From: Bacteroidia bacterium
Lineage (GTDB): Bacteria; Bacteroidota; Bacteroidia; Bacteroidales; GCA-2748055
NCBI GenBank assembly: GCA_004525825.1
Contig: SPBY01000062.1
Coordinates: forward strand, 1 to 10,504
Reading direction: 5' to 3'
DNA length: 10,504 nucleotides
Part shown: positions 1 through 6,738 of the stretch, in pieces
How positions within the stretch are numbered: position 1 is the first letter of the stretch
Layout: every line of letters begins with the position of its first letter
The notes under the pieces: model-generated
What the model was told of the DNA's origin: nothing
Seen by the model: only the letters and a program-made list of their open reading frames with translations
Databases searched by the model: none
Position numbers and translations under genes: made by a program

Positions 1-1238
1 CCAGTCTCACCACCATTGAAGAAAGTTTAGAGCAGCCGGGAAACGCCTTCAACTACAAGCTGGTCAATGACAATTATTTTGTTAATGCTTCCTGGATCGG
101 AGAAATTCGCAAGAACTGGATTCTGACTACCGCCTTTTCCTATACGAACAACAAGGATAAGGTGGACATAGACAGTATCAAGATACATGAATCCCTTCGG
201 GGAACCCATGCCAAGGTCATGCTGAAGCACAGAATCAGCGATCGAATTAAAATCCTTGCCGGGACCGAATGGTATTCCAAGTCTTATGGTATTGATCTTC
301 CGGACATAGAAGCTAACAGCAAGGCCACTTATTTGAACAACACCCTCACAGGTTTTTTGGAGAGCGAGATTTATGCCTCCTCCAGGTTCATCACCCGTGC
401 AGGGGTGCGATTTGAATACTCGGACTACCTGAAGCGTTCCTCCCTGGCTCCAAGGATCTCCACCGCATACAAACTTGGCAAAGTTAGCCAGGTCTCTGTG
501 GCCTATGGCTGGTTTTTTCAGGATCCTGACGATGAGTACCTGCTCTATAGCCCGGAACTGGAGTTTGAGCGTGCCGACCATTACACCCTCAATTTTCTAA
601 TGAACCAGGATCAACGGATGTTGCGCAGCGAAATCTATTTCAAGAACTACAAGAACCTGGTGAGGTATGGATGGGGCAATGAGCAGGGCTACTCCTTTGT
701 CAACAATACCGGCGACGGATATGCCTATGGACTGGATCTGTTTTGGAGGGACAAGCAAAGCATCAAGAATGGTGAATACTGGATCTCATACTCCTACATT
801 GAGTCGGTACGGGACTACCTGGATTATCCGGAACAAGCCATACCCAACTTCTCCAGCAAACACAATCTCTCCCTGGTCTACAAGCACTGGTTCGAACGAC
901 TGAGGTCCATGCTGGGTGCCAGTTATCACTACTCTTCCCCCAGATTCTACAACAACCCGAATTCAGAGGAATTTAACGGAGAGATGACCAAACCCTATAA
1001 CTCTCTGAATATGAACTGGAGCCTTTTGCTCAAGCAAAATGTGATTTTATATTTCACGGTATCCAACATTCTGGGCTATGAACAGCAATATGGTTACACC
1101 TATGCCTATTCACCTGGACCGGATGGAATCTATCATAGCAAACCCATTCTTCCAGAGGCAAAACGCTGGTTTCTGGTGGGATGTTTTATTACCCTGTCCA
1201 AAGACAAAAGCATTAATCAACTTGATAAAATCAATTAA
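1..1238 (+). CDS. TonB-dependent outer-membrane receptor, C-terminal beta-barrel (5' end outside window)
   Basis: The reading frame is open from base 3, with no stop back to the window edge, so the gene begins upstream; about 411 codons are visible. The visible protein is rich in alternating aromatic and polar strands separated by short turns and Asn/Gly/Tyr-rich loops, as in the 22-strand barrel of TonB-dependent receptors. Phrases such as RAGVRFEYSDYLK, SVAYGWFFQDPDDEY, YGLDLFWRDK and LYFTVSNILGYEQQYGY are typical of Bacteroidota members. The plug domain and TonB box are not in view, so the substrate cannot be named. Family knowledge: such proteins import siderophores, cobalamin, metals or oligomers across the outer membrane using TonB-ExbBD energy. 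A GTG at 162 lies inside the frame and is not the true start. The next gene begins 12 bp downstream, which suggests one transcript with the exported protein and the two-component genes. An outer-membrane beta-barrel protein without transport function is possible but less likely. Confidence 0.85.
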   Translation, partial: SLTTIEESLEQPGNAFNYKLVNDNYFVNASWIGEIRKNWILTTAFSYTNNKDKVDIDSIKIHESLRGTHAKVMLKHRISDRIKILAGTEWYSKSYGIDLPDIEANSKATYLNNTLTGFLESEIYASSRFITRAGVRFEYSDYLKRSSLAPRISTAYKLGKVSQVSVAYGWFFQDPDDEYLLYSPELEFERADHYTLNFLMNQDQRMLRSEIYFKNYKNLVRYGWGNEQGYSFVNNTGDGYAYGLDLFWRDKQSIKNGEYWISYSYIESVRDYLDYPEQAIPNFSSKHNLSLVYKHWFERLRSMLGASYHYSSPRFYNNPNSEEFNGEMTKPYNSLNMNWSLLLKQNVILYFTVSNILGYEQQYGYTYAYSPGPDGIYHSKPILPEAKRWFLVGCFITLSKDKSINQLDKIN

Positions 1239-1250
1239 ATCCAAACCATC

Positions 1251-1895
1251 ATGAAAAAGACAACATTCTTTGTATGTGCCATGCTAATTGCCACAGTGGT
1301 CATGGGAGGCGACGAAAAATATTACCAGAAAATGGGGGAGACCCTCAGCGGATTTAGCACCTGCAGCAGTGTGGAAGATTTCCAAAACCTGGCCAACAAG
1401 TTCCAGGTTATCGCCAATGTGGAAAAGGAGGAGTGGTTGCCACTCTATTACCAAGCGCATTGCTATGTCATGATCAGCTTTATGGAAGATTTATCAGCCG
1501 AAGAAAAAGATGGCTATCTGGATAAGGCCTACTCCCTCATCGAAAGCATGGAAAAACTTGCCCCCAACGAAGCTGAAGTACAGGTCATGAAAGCTCTTTA
1601 CTATACTGGAAGCCTGGTGGTTAATCCACCTCAGAGGGCCATGGGTACTACTCCATTGATCCACGCAGCCATCGCTAAAACCCTGGCCCTGGAGCCCAAC
1701 AATCCAAGGGCCATCTTCCTTCGCATATCCAATGAAATGGGAACGGCTTCCTACTTCGGTGAGGATACTTCCGCTTTCTGTGCACAGGCAAAGGACTTGC
1801 TGCAAAATTGGGACTCTTATGAATTAAAATCACCCATCCATCCAAACTGGGGGAAAGAAGATGTGGAGGGAATTGTGGCGCGCTGTGACAAATAA
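1251..1895 (+). CDS. Exported TPR-like helical protein of unknown function
   Basis: A 214-residue protein with a clear Sec signal peptide: Lys2-Lys3, a hydrophobic core at about residues 5-18, and a likely signal peptidase I site near VMG-GDE. There is no lipobox. The mature part is predicted helical. Two stretches resemble TPR units: residues about 60-120, with LAPNEAEVQVMKALYYTG, and about 135-160, with LEPNNPRAIFLRI. Four cysteines fall in the mature region (C38, C71, C177, C212), so disulfides in the periplasm are possible. I do not recognise a named family. It sits 12 bp after the receptor and 27 bp before the kinase, an arrangement pointing to one operon. By position it could be a periplasmic partner of the receptor or a link to the sensor kinase, but that is inference. 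The start is fixed by the signal peptide directly after ATG 1251. Confidence 0.8.
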   Translation: MKKTTFFVCAMLIATVVMGGDEKYYQKMGETLSGFSTCSSVEDFQNLANKFQVIANVEKEEWLPLYYQAHCYVMISFMEDLSAEEKDGYLDKAYSLIESMEKLAPNEAEVQVMKALYYTGSLVVNPPQRAMGTTPLIHAAIAKTLALEPNNPRAIFLRISNEMGTASYFGEDTSAFCAQAKDLLQNWDSYELKSPIHPNWGKEDVEGIVARCDK

Positions 1896-1922
1896 TCAGG
1901 ACAAAACCTGTATTTTGTAGAT

Positions 1923-2972
1923 ATGATTAAAAATCCTTCTAACGGAAGCAGTCGAATGGGTATTCATTTGAAGACCCTTGCAGGAATTATGGGCCTTGCC
2001 CTACTGACGACACTGCTCTTCTTTAATGAAAACTACGAAGGATTTAAGGATTTTCTGGTGATTTATATTTGGGGATTGGTCGTTGTTGCCACGCAATGGC
2101 TTGGAAACAGCTTTATCTACGGTTTACTGGATAAGAAATACAGCTGGCAAGATCAGCTGGTGAAAAGGGCCATATTCCAAATCCTGGCTATTATAGCCTA
2201 TTCTGCCACAGCCTACATGGTGGTCATGGTGATCATGTATAAGCTTGTGGTGGGATCATTGCCCGAGAATCCCTTATCCTGGGGGCTTCGTTCAAGTTAC
2301 CTGGCGATCCTCGTTTCTTTTACAGTATCCCTGATCTTTGTGGCAGTTGCTTTTTTCACAAACTGGAGAAAATCTCAGCTGGAGGCTGAACGCTTCAAGG
2401 CCGAAATGCTAATGTACAAATACGAGGCACTTCAAAACCAGATCAATCCCCACTTCCTGTTCAACAGTTTCAATGTACTGAGCGACCTGGTGTATGAGGA
2501 TCAGAAAAAAGCGGTGAGTTTTATTACCCAGCTGAGTCAGCTTTTCCGCTATGTTCTTGATAGCAGGGATAAGGAGCTGGTAACAGTCAGGGAGGAGCTG
2601 GAGTTCATCAAGGCATATACCTACCTTCTGCAGTCGAGATTTGAAGAGAAGCTTACCATTCAAAATGAGCTGGAGGCAGGCGATCACGAAATGATCGTCC
2701 CCATGACCCTTCAGCTGCTTATTGAGAACTGTGTAAAACACAATGAGATTTCCGCATCGCAGCCTCTGAGCATTCGAATTGTTCGAAACGGGGAATATAT
2801 TCAAGTGGAAAACAGGCTGCAGCCAAAACCGGCGGGATCGGAATCAAAAATGACAGGACTGTCCAACATTCGGCAGCAATACAAGTACTTTACAGATAAA
2901 GAGATAGTCATCACTGAAACAGAGGATACTTACTCCGTGGAGGTACCTCTGATCATATCTGACCAAAAATGA
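1923..2972 (+). CDS. LytS/YehU-type membrane sensor histidine kinase
   Basis: A 349-residue sensor kinase of the His_kinase (PF06580) type. Four membrane segments are visible at about residues 14-34, 44-65, 83-110 and 124-147, with only short loops, so there is no separate periplasmic sensor domain. A short coiled region (about 148-170) leads to the H-box NQINPHFLFNSFN with phosphoacceptor His177. The ATP-binding domain has a good N-box (LLIENCVKHN, Asn269 and Asn274). The usual glycine-rich D-x-G-x-G loop is replaced by a reduced segment around VENRLQ followed by TGLSNIRQQY, a form I associate with Bacteroidota kinases of this family. It should phosphorylate the LytTR regulator encoded immediately downstream, whose ATG overlaps this stop codon (ATGA). 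The signal may come from the membrane or from the receptor and exported protein encoded upstream; this is inference. Confidence 0.92.
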   Translation: MIKNPSNGSSRMGIHLKTLAGIMGLALLTTLLFFNENYEGFKDFLVIYIWGLVVVATQWLGNSFIYGLLDKKYSWQDQLVKRAIFQILAIIAYSATAYMVVMVIMYKLVVGSLPENPLSWGLRSSYLAILVSFTVSLIFVAVAFFTNWRKSQLEAERFKAEMLMYKYEALQNQINPHFLFNSFNVLSDLVYEDQKKAVSFITQLSQLFRYVLDSRDKELVTVREELEFIKAYTYLLQSRFEEKLTIQNELEAGDHEMIVPMTLQLLIENCVKHNEISASQPLSIRIVRNGEYIQVENRLQPKPAGSESKMTGLSNIRQQYKYFTDKEIVITETEDTYSVEVPLIISDQK

Positions 2973-3718
2973 AGGTGATCATTCTGGAGGATGAGAACAG
3001 GGCGGTGAATCACCTGAAAAGACTGATTCACCAGGTAGCACCGGAGATGGAGCTAATGGGAGTTTTCGATACGGTCAGGGATGCCATAAGCTACCTGGAA
3101 AAAAAACCGGTATTGGATTTGATTTTCTCTGATGTGCAACTGGCCGATGGCCTCAGCTTTGAAGTCTTCTCGAAGGTCAAGGTGATATGTCCAATCATCT
3201 TTACCACCGCCTATGACACTTACGCCATCGAGGCCTTCAATACCAATGGCATAGATTACCTGCTGAAGCCCATTGAGGAGGAGCGACTAAGCAAGGCCAT
3301 TGAAAAAATCCGGCTGTTCAACACGCGTATTGACATTGAGAGTCTGCTGAACCTGAAGATCAGTACAGATCGCAAACAGCCCAAATCCAGGTTCATGGTC
3401 AAGGTAGGGGAGAAGATCCGCACTATCATGGTGGAGGAGATCCTGGCATTCTACAGCTTCGAGAAAACCACCTACCTTCACACCACCACCCACAGGAATT
3501 ACATCATTGACTATTCACTGGACGAGCTTGAAGGCATGCTCGATCGGGAAAGGTTCTTCAAGATTAACCGGAAGTACCTCGTCTCCATCGATGCATGCTC
3601 CCAGATCATTGCCTGGTCGAACAATCGCTTAAAGATTGATATAGAGGGGATCGACGATCCCAAAATCGTGGTAGCACGCGAACGGGTTCGCGATTTTAAA
3701 GCCTGGCTGGATAGCTAA
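2969..3718 (+). CDS. LytTR-family DNA-binding response regulator
   Basis: A 249-residue regulator with an N-terminal receiver domain (about 1-120) and a C-terminal LytTR DNA-binding domain (about 143-247). The receiver keeps the acidic pair Glu7-Asp8, phosphoacceptor Asp55 (LIFSDVQL), the switch Thr80 in FTTAYD, and Lys100-Pro101 in DYLLKP. The LytTR part shows the expected pattern: FMVKVGEKIRTIMVEEILAFYS, then TTYLHTT, LDELEGML, FFKINRKYLVSI and the ending IVVARERVRDFKAWL. The start overlaps the kinase stop by four bases, so the two proteins are very likely translationally coupled and form a cognate pair. LytTR proteins bind paired short direct repeats; the expected target is the promoter of this operon, which lies outside the window. 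The stop codon overlaps that of the convergent helicase gene. A strong short hairpin lies inside the last codons. Confidence 0.95.
   Translation: MKVIILEDENRAVNHLKRLIHQVAPEMELMGVFDTVRDAISYLEKKPVLDLIFSDVQLADGLSFEVFSKVKVICPIIFTTAYDTYAIEAFNTNGIDYLLKPIEEERLSKAIEKIRLFNTRIDIESLLNLKISTDRKQPKSRFMVKVGEKIRTIMVEEILAFYSFEKTTYLHTTTHRNYIIDYSLDELEGMLDRERFFKINRKYLVSIDACSQIIAWSNNRLKIDIEGIDDPKIVVARERVRDFKAWLDS
3677..3692 (+). other. Intragenic GC-rich hairpin near the 3' end of the LytTR gene, terminator-like
   Basis: The sequence CGCGAACGGGTTCGCG is a perfect inverted repeat with 7-bp arms and GG at the centre (as RNA, a 6-bp stem with a CGGG loop). On the + strand it is followed at once by ATTTT. It lies in codons for RERVR, about 24 bases before the regulator stop. 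The converging genes leave no intergenic space, so a terminator-like element would have to lie inside a coding region. The T run is short and transcription must still complete the stop codon, so it could simply reflect codon choice. Confidence 0.3.
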
Positions 3719-4938
3719 GCCACAAAGGTATAGGCCTTTCCTGACTTTCCGACCCTTCCGGTGCGGCCGATCCGGTGAATGTAGCTATCGTGGGTCTGTG
3801 GCACCTGGTAGTTGATCACATGAGAAACGTCTGAGATATCCAGTCCCCTGGAAGCCACATCGGTAGCCACCAGTACCCTAACACGTCCCTGTTTAAAAGC
3901 TTTCAATGCACTTTGACGTGCATTCTGACTCTTATTCCCATGGATCTGTTCAGCGGGGATGCCCGCCTTATTCAATTTAATGCACAGCTTGCTCACCCGG
4001 TGCTTGGTCTCTTCGAAAAGCAATACTTTATGGAATTCTTCGCCGGAAAGCATATGTTGCAATACCTTGAATTTATCCTCACCCGGTTTCAGCCTGATGA
4101 TGTCCTGATCAATGCTGTCGCCCCCACGGGTTCCACCACTCACCTTCACAATCACCGGATTGCTCAGGATGTTGTTGATCATCGATTGCTGGGATTTATC
4201 CAGGGTGGCTGAAAAGAGCATGGTGTGCTTGCGCTGTTTCATCCCATCCATGATCCGGGTTACATCGCGAATGAAGCCCATGTCAAGCATGCGGTCAAAC
4301 TCGTCGAGCACCAGTGTCTTAAATTTGCCAAGATCTATCGCTCTTCGATCTGTCAGATCAAGCAAGCGGCCAGGAGTGGCAATGACCACATGGCTGTTTC
4401 TGCGAAGGGTCTGCAGATCCCTGCTGATGTTGGTACCCCCAATGAAACAGGCACTGAACAGTCCCAGGCCTTTGGTCATGCTCTTGAACTCCTCTTCTAC
4501 CTGAAGGGCCAATTCACGGGTGGGTACCACCACCAGTGCATAAGGATTCACCTTGTTGTGAAGCAGCTGCTCAATAATGGGTATCAGGAAGGCCCCGGTT
4601 TTCCCGGTCCCTGTTTGTGCAATTCCCAGAATGTCGCGCCCTTCCAGAAGAGTTTCCAGCGTTCTGTCCTGGATTTCAGTGGGTCTTGTATATCCTTTTT
4701 CAGAAAGATTCTGCTTCAATCTTGCATTTATTGGAAGCTCCTGAACCAAACGGTCCGAACGAAAAACTTTTTCTACTACACCGTGCTCTGCTTCTTTCAC
4801 CAGGAGAGAAGGATCGAGTGTCGATACTTTTTTGGCCGAAGGCGAATTGCTTCGGTTTCTGTTGTTGGAAGCCTGAACTCTTGTCCGTCCTGGGTTCGAA
4901 TTGTTTCTTGGTCTGTTGTTTACTCTTGTATTACTCAT
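3715..4938 (-). CDS. DEAD-box ATP-dependent RNA helicase (RhlE-like, DEFD variant)
   Basis: A 407-residue helicase with nearly all superfamily-2 motifs: Q motif (YTRPTEIQ, Gln90), motif I AQTGTGKT (107-114), Ia PTRELALQ (139-146), GG (167-168), Ib TPGR (188-191), II DEFD (212-215) in place of DEAD, III SAT (243-245), V ATDVASRGLDI and VI HRIGRTGR (388-395). Residues 1-40 form a basic, Asn/Arg/Ser-rich disordered extension that may bind RNA. The protein ends only 12 residues after motif VI (KAYTFVA), so it lacks the C-terminal tail seen in the neighbouring helicase. Likely role: ATP-driven unwinding of RNA duplexes in ribosome assembly or RNA turnover, often needed in the cold; the exact target is unknown. 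The gene converges with the LytTR gene and diverges from a second helicase. Its likely promoter is about 160 bp upstream, implying a long leader. The start at 4938 places the basic tail first, as is common in such proteins. Confidence 0.95.
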   Translation of the reverse strand: MSNTRVNNRPRNNSNPGRTRVQASNNRNRSNSPSAKKVSTLDPSLLVKEAEHGVVEKVFRSDRLVQELPINARLKQNLSEKGYTRPTEIQDRTLETLLEGRDILGIAQTGTGKTGAFLIPIIEQLLHNKVNPYALVVVPTRELALQVEEEFKSMTKGLGLFSACFIGGTNISRDLQTLRRNSHVVIATPGRLLDLTDRRAIDLGKFKTLVLDEFDRMLDMGFIRDVTRIMDGMKQRKHTMLFSATLDKSQQSMINNILSNPVIVKVSGGTRGGDSIDQDIIRLKPGEDKFKVLQHMLSGEEFHKVLLFEETKHRVSKLCIKLNKAGIPAEQIHGNKSQNARQSALKAFKQGRVRVLVATDVASRGLDISDVSHVINYQVPQTHDSYIHRIGRTGRVGKSGKAYTFVA

Positions 4939-4951
4939 AAAATAGATTTTA

Positions 4952-4974
4952 AACAGTCCCGTTGCAGGACTGCT
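4952..4974 (-). promoter_or_regulatory. Leader hairpin just upstream of the DEFD helicase start
   Basis: On the minus strand the leader contains AGCAGTCC, a 7-base loop TGCAACG, then GGACTGTT. This gives an 8-bp stem with one G-U pair, ending 13 bases before the ATG at 4938. Its place next to the start codon would let it affect ribosome access. There is no T run after it that would make it a good terminator. Confidence 0.4.
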
Positions 4975-5026
4975 ATATGGTTTAAATTGACGTACTTCAA
5001 AGAGTTCGCCGCCTTAGCTGAATCAT

Positions 5027-5034
5027 AAAAAAAA
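5027..5034 (-). promoter_or_regulatory. U8 tract in the helicase leader, possible attenuation or pausing site
   Basis: On the minus strand the leader reads CCCCTCTC followed by eight T residues, preceded by a weak short stem (GCCC, loop GTTTTCA, GGG). The stem is too weak for a confident intrinsic terminator, but the uninterrupted U8 about 90 bases before the start codon is notable in a long leader. A pausing or processing site is an alternative. Confidence 0.2.
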
Positions 5035-5094
5035 GAGAGGGGTCCCTGAAAACGGGCTTACTGCCTAATTAGAAAGTCGGCTAAGAAATTTTGG

Positions 5095-5102
5095 CAAAGG
5101 TA
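5095..5102 (-). promoter_or_regulatory. Bacteroidota-type -7 element for the DEFD helicase
   Basis: Read on the minus strand the octamer is TACCTTTG, an exact fit to the TAnnTTTG element recognised by the Bacteroidota primary sigma factor. No TTG -33 element lies at the usual distance upstream. Transcription would start near 5088, giving a leader of about 150 nt. Flanking bases form an inverted repeat with the opposite promoter. Confidence 0.5.
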
Positions 5103-5118
5103 ATCAAATTAATTGATT
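5102..5118. promoter_or_regulatory. AT-rich palindrome between the divergent helicase promoters
   Basis: The arms AATCAA and TTGATT are exact inverted repeats separated by ATTAA. The site overlaps the -7 element of the minus-strand promoter at one end and the first T of the -33 TTG of the plus-strand promoter at the other, so a bound protein could act on both. AT-rich sequence makes short palindromes common, so this is only a candidate operator. Confidence 0.25.
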
Positions 5119-5147
5119 TGTTGTTTACATGGATATTCTGACCTTTG
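5118..5147 (+). promoter_or_regulatory. Bacteroidota-type promoter for the second helicase
   Basis: TTG at 5118-5120, a 19-base spacer, then GACCTTTG at 5140-5147. This matches the TTG-N19-TAnnTTTG pattern except for G in place of the first T. Transcription would begin only about 10 bases before the ATG at 5164, giving a very short leader, in contrast to the long leader on the opposite strand. Confidence 0.55.
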
Positions 5148-5163
5148 TGCCAAAGTCTGAGGA

Positions 5164-6405
5164 ATGAAGTTCGAAGAGTACCATATAGCCGATGGGATCA
5201 AGACCAGCATATCCAAGCTGGGTTTTAAAAGACCCACCGATATACAATTTAAGTCGATTCCTCCCATCCTGAACGGAGAGGATGTTCTTGCCATCGCCCA
5301 GACAGGGACAGGTAAGACAGCCGCCTATGCCATCCCGGTACTGCATGTGCTTCAGGACCGCAAGATCAAGGGTCGTCCCGATGGCGTGAAGTGTCTGGTG
5401 ATGGTGCCCACCCACGAACTGGCCCTTCAAACCGAAAATGTCTTTCGGGTTCTGGGAAAACACACCAGGGTCACAAGCTTTGCCATTCATGGCGGTGTGG
5501 ATCAGGATCCTCAGATTAAGCAACTGGATAAGGGAGTGGATGTGCTGATAGCCACTCCAGGAAGAATGTTCGACCTGGTGAGCCAGGGAGCGCTTCAACT
5601 CCAGCGGGTGGAGATACTGGTACTGGATGAGGCCGACCACATGCTCGATCTGGGATTTATCAAAGACATTCGTGATCTGATGAAGCATTTACCGCGTAAG
5701 AGGCAAACCCTCTTCTTCTCAGCCACCATCAATGAAAAGATCAAGAAAATTGCTTACTCCCTGGTGACTGATGCTATCCGGATCCAGATTTCACCCAAGG
5801 ACCCTGTGGCCAAAAACATTGAACACGGGGTGGCATTTATCGAGATGGACGACAAACGCTTCTTTCTTGAAAATGTGATCGCAAACAATCCGGATCAAAA
5901 GATTCTGGTTTTTGTCAGGACAAAGGTCCGGGCCGAACGAGTAAAAAAGGCTCTGGAAAGGGTGGACATCCAGGCAGAAACCATCCATGGTGATAAGGAG
6001 CAGGCAGAGCGTGAGCTTACCATGGAAAACTTCAGACAGGGAAAGTCTAAAGTACTCATCGCTACCGATGTGAGTGCCCGCGGTATCGATATTCCCGAAG
6101 TGGAATATGTGGTCAACTACGACCTTCCGGAGTCTCCTGAATACTATGTTCACAGGGTCGGCCGGACGGGCAGGGGATCACACAAGGGTCAGGCCATTTC
6201 CTTTTGTAGCAAAGAAGAAAGAGAAATGCTGGCAATCATCGAGGAGCAACTGGGGAAACCCATATACAGAACTGAGATCTCCAAAGGATTTTACCGCGAT
6301 ACCATTGAATCCTCCAAACAGAATGAAGAGACCGACTGGCAATCCCTGCTCGATCAGGAGGAGGCTTTCCAGAAGAAGCGCAAAAAGAAAAAAAATAAAA
6401 AATGA
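5164..6405 (+). CDS. DEAD-box ATP-dependent RNA helicase (RhlE-like)
   Basis: A 413-residue helicase with Q motif (KRPTDIQ, Gln28), motif I AQTGTGKT (45-52), Ia PTHELALQ (82-89; the usual Arg is His), GG (110-111), Ib TPGR (131-134), II DEAD (155-158), III SAT (186-188), V ATDVSARGIDI and VI HRVGRTGR (330-337). After motif VI about 75 residues complete the second RecA domain and end in a Lys-rich tail (KKRKKKKNKK), a probable RNA-binding extension. It is expected to remodel structured RNA in ribosome assembly or decay. It has essentially no N-terminal extension, whereas the divergent helicase carries its basic extension at the N-terminus, so the pair are not simple tandem copies. The start follows a GAGG sequence at 5158-5162 and a near-consensus promoter. 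The stop overlaps the start of the small membrane protein (ATGA). Confidence 0.96.
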   Translation: MKFEEYHIADGIKTSISKLGFKRPTDIQFKSIPPILNGEDVLAIAQTGTGKTAAYAIPVLHVLQDRKIKGRPDGVKCLVMVPTHELALQTENVFRVLGKHTRVTSFAIHGGVDQDPQIKQLDKGVDVLIATPGRMFDLVSQGALQLQRVEILVLDEADHMLDLGFIKDIRDLMKHLPRKRQTLFFSATINEKIKKIAYSLVTDAIRIQISPKDPVAKNIEHGVAFIEMDDKRFFLENVIANNPDQKILVFVRTKVRAERVKKALERVDIQAETIHGDKEQAERELTMENFRQGKSKVLIATDVSARGIDIPEVEYVVNYDLPESPEYYVHRVGRTGRGSHKGQAISFCSKEEREMLAIIEEQLGKPIYRTEISKGFYRDTIESSKQNEETDWQSLLDQEEAFQKKRKKKKNKK

Positions 6406-6707
6406 GTAAGCTGATCCTCATCGCCATCCTGGTATTCATCCTGAACATCCCCTTCGGATACTGGAGAGCCAATGTCAGGAAGTTTTCTACCCAATGGTTT
6501 CTGGCCATTCACATTCCGGTACCCTTCATCGTGGCCCTAAGGCTGCTTAGTGGAATAGGATTTGCCTGGCACACCTATCTTTTCCTGGTGGCCGGGTATT
6601 TTCTGGGGCAACAGTTAGGCGCCCTTATGCTGCTTTGGGTTCACCGGTACTGCCACCAGGAGAGTTCCTGCCTGGTGATGGATCTGTATCGCTGTGCCAG
6701 GTCCTGA
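6402..6707 (+). CDS. Small integral membrane protein of unknown function
   Basis: A 101-residue protein whose ATG overlaps the helicase stop by four bases, which implies translational coupling. Three hydrophobic helices are visible at about residues 3-20, 31-51 and 57-83. The first ends in a conserved-looking NIPFGYWRANVRKFS, followed by QWFLAIHIPVPF. I recall similar small proteins in other Bacteroidota but cannot name a characterised family. The C-terminal 20 residues (HRYCHQESSCLVMDLYRCAR) are Cys-rich and hydrophilic and may be native or altered. The function is unknown; coupling to an RNA helicase suggests shared expression, not necessarily shared function. Confidence 0.75.
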   Translation: MSKLILIAILVFILNIPFGYWRANVRKFSTQWFLAIHIPVPFIVALRLLSGIGFAWHTYLFLVAGYFLGQQLGALMLLWVHRYCHQESSCLVMDLYRCARS

Positions 6708-6738
6708 TGCCTGCCAGATGATCAAACTTCAAGGTCTT

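Noticed and set aside
27..581. Minus-strand open frame of 184 codons
   Set aside because: It is antisense to the receptor barrel, whose frame is open to the window edge and has clear barrel character.
1898..1911. CAGG-ACAAAA-CCTG followed by TATTTTG, as a terminator or promoter before the kinase
   Set aside because: The stem is only 4 bp, and TATTTTG has one base too few between TA and TTTG with no TTG upstream. The short gap fits an uninterrupted operon.
4225..5028. Long open frame of 267 codons on the plus strand
   Set aside because: It runs antisense through the DEFD helicase, whose motifs leave no doubt about the coding strand. Its translation shows no domain-like pattern and it extends into the leader.
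5125..5688. Minus-strand open frame of 187 codons
   Set aside because: It is antisense to the second helicase (Q motif through motif II) and is a shadow of its codon pattern.
5164..6405. The two helicases as a recent inverted duplication
   Set aside because: They differ in motif II, in motif Ia, in which end bears the basic extension and in most linker sequence, so they are old paralogues.
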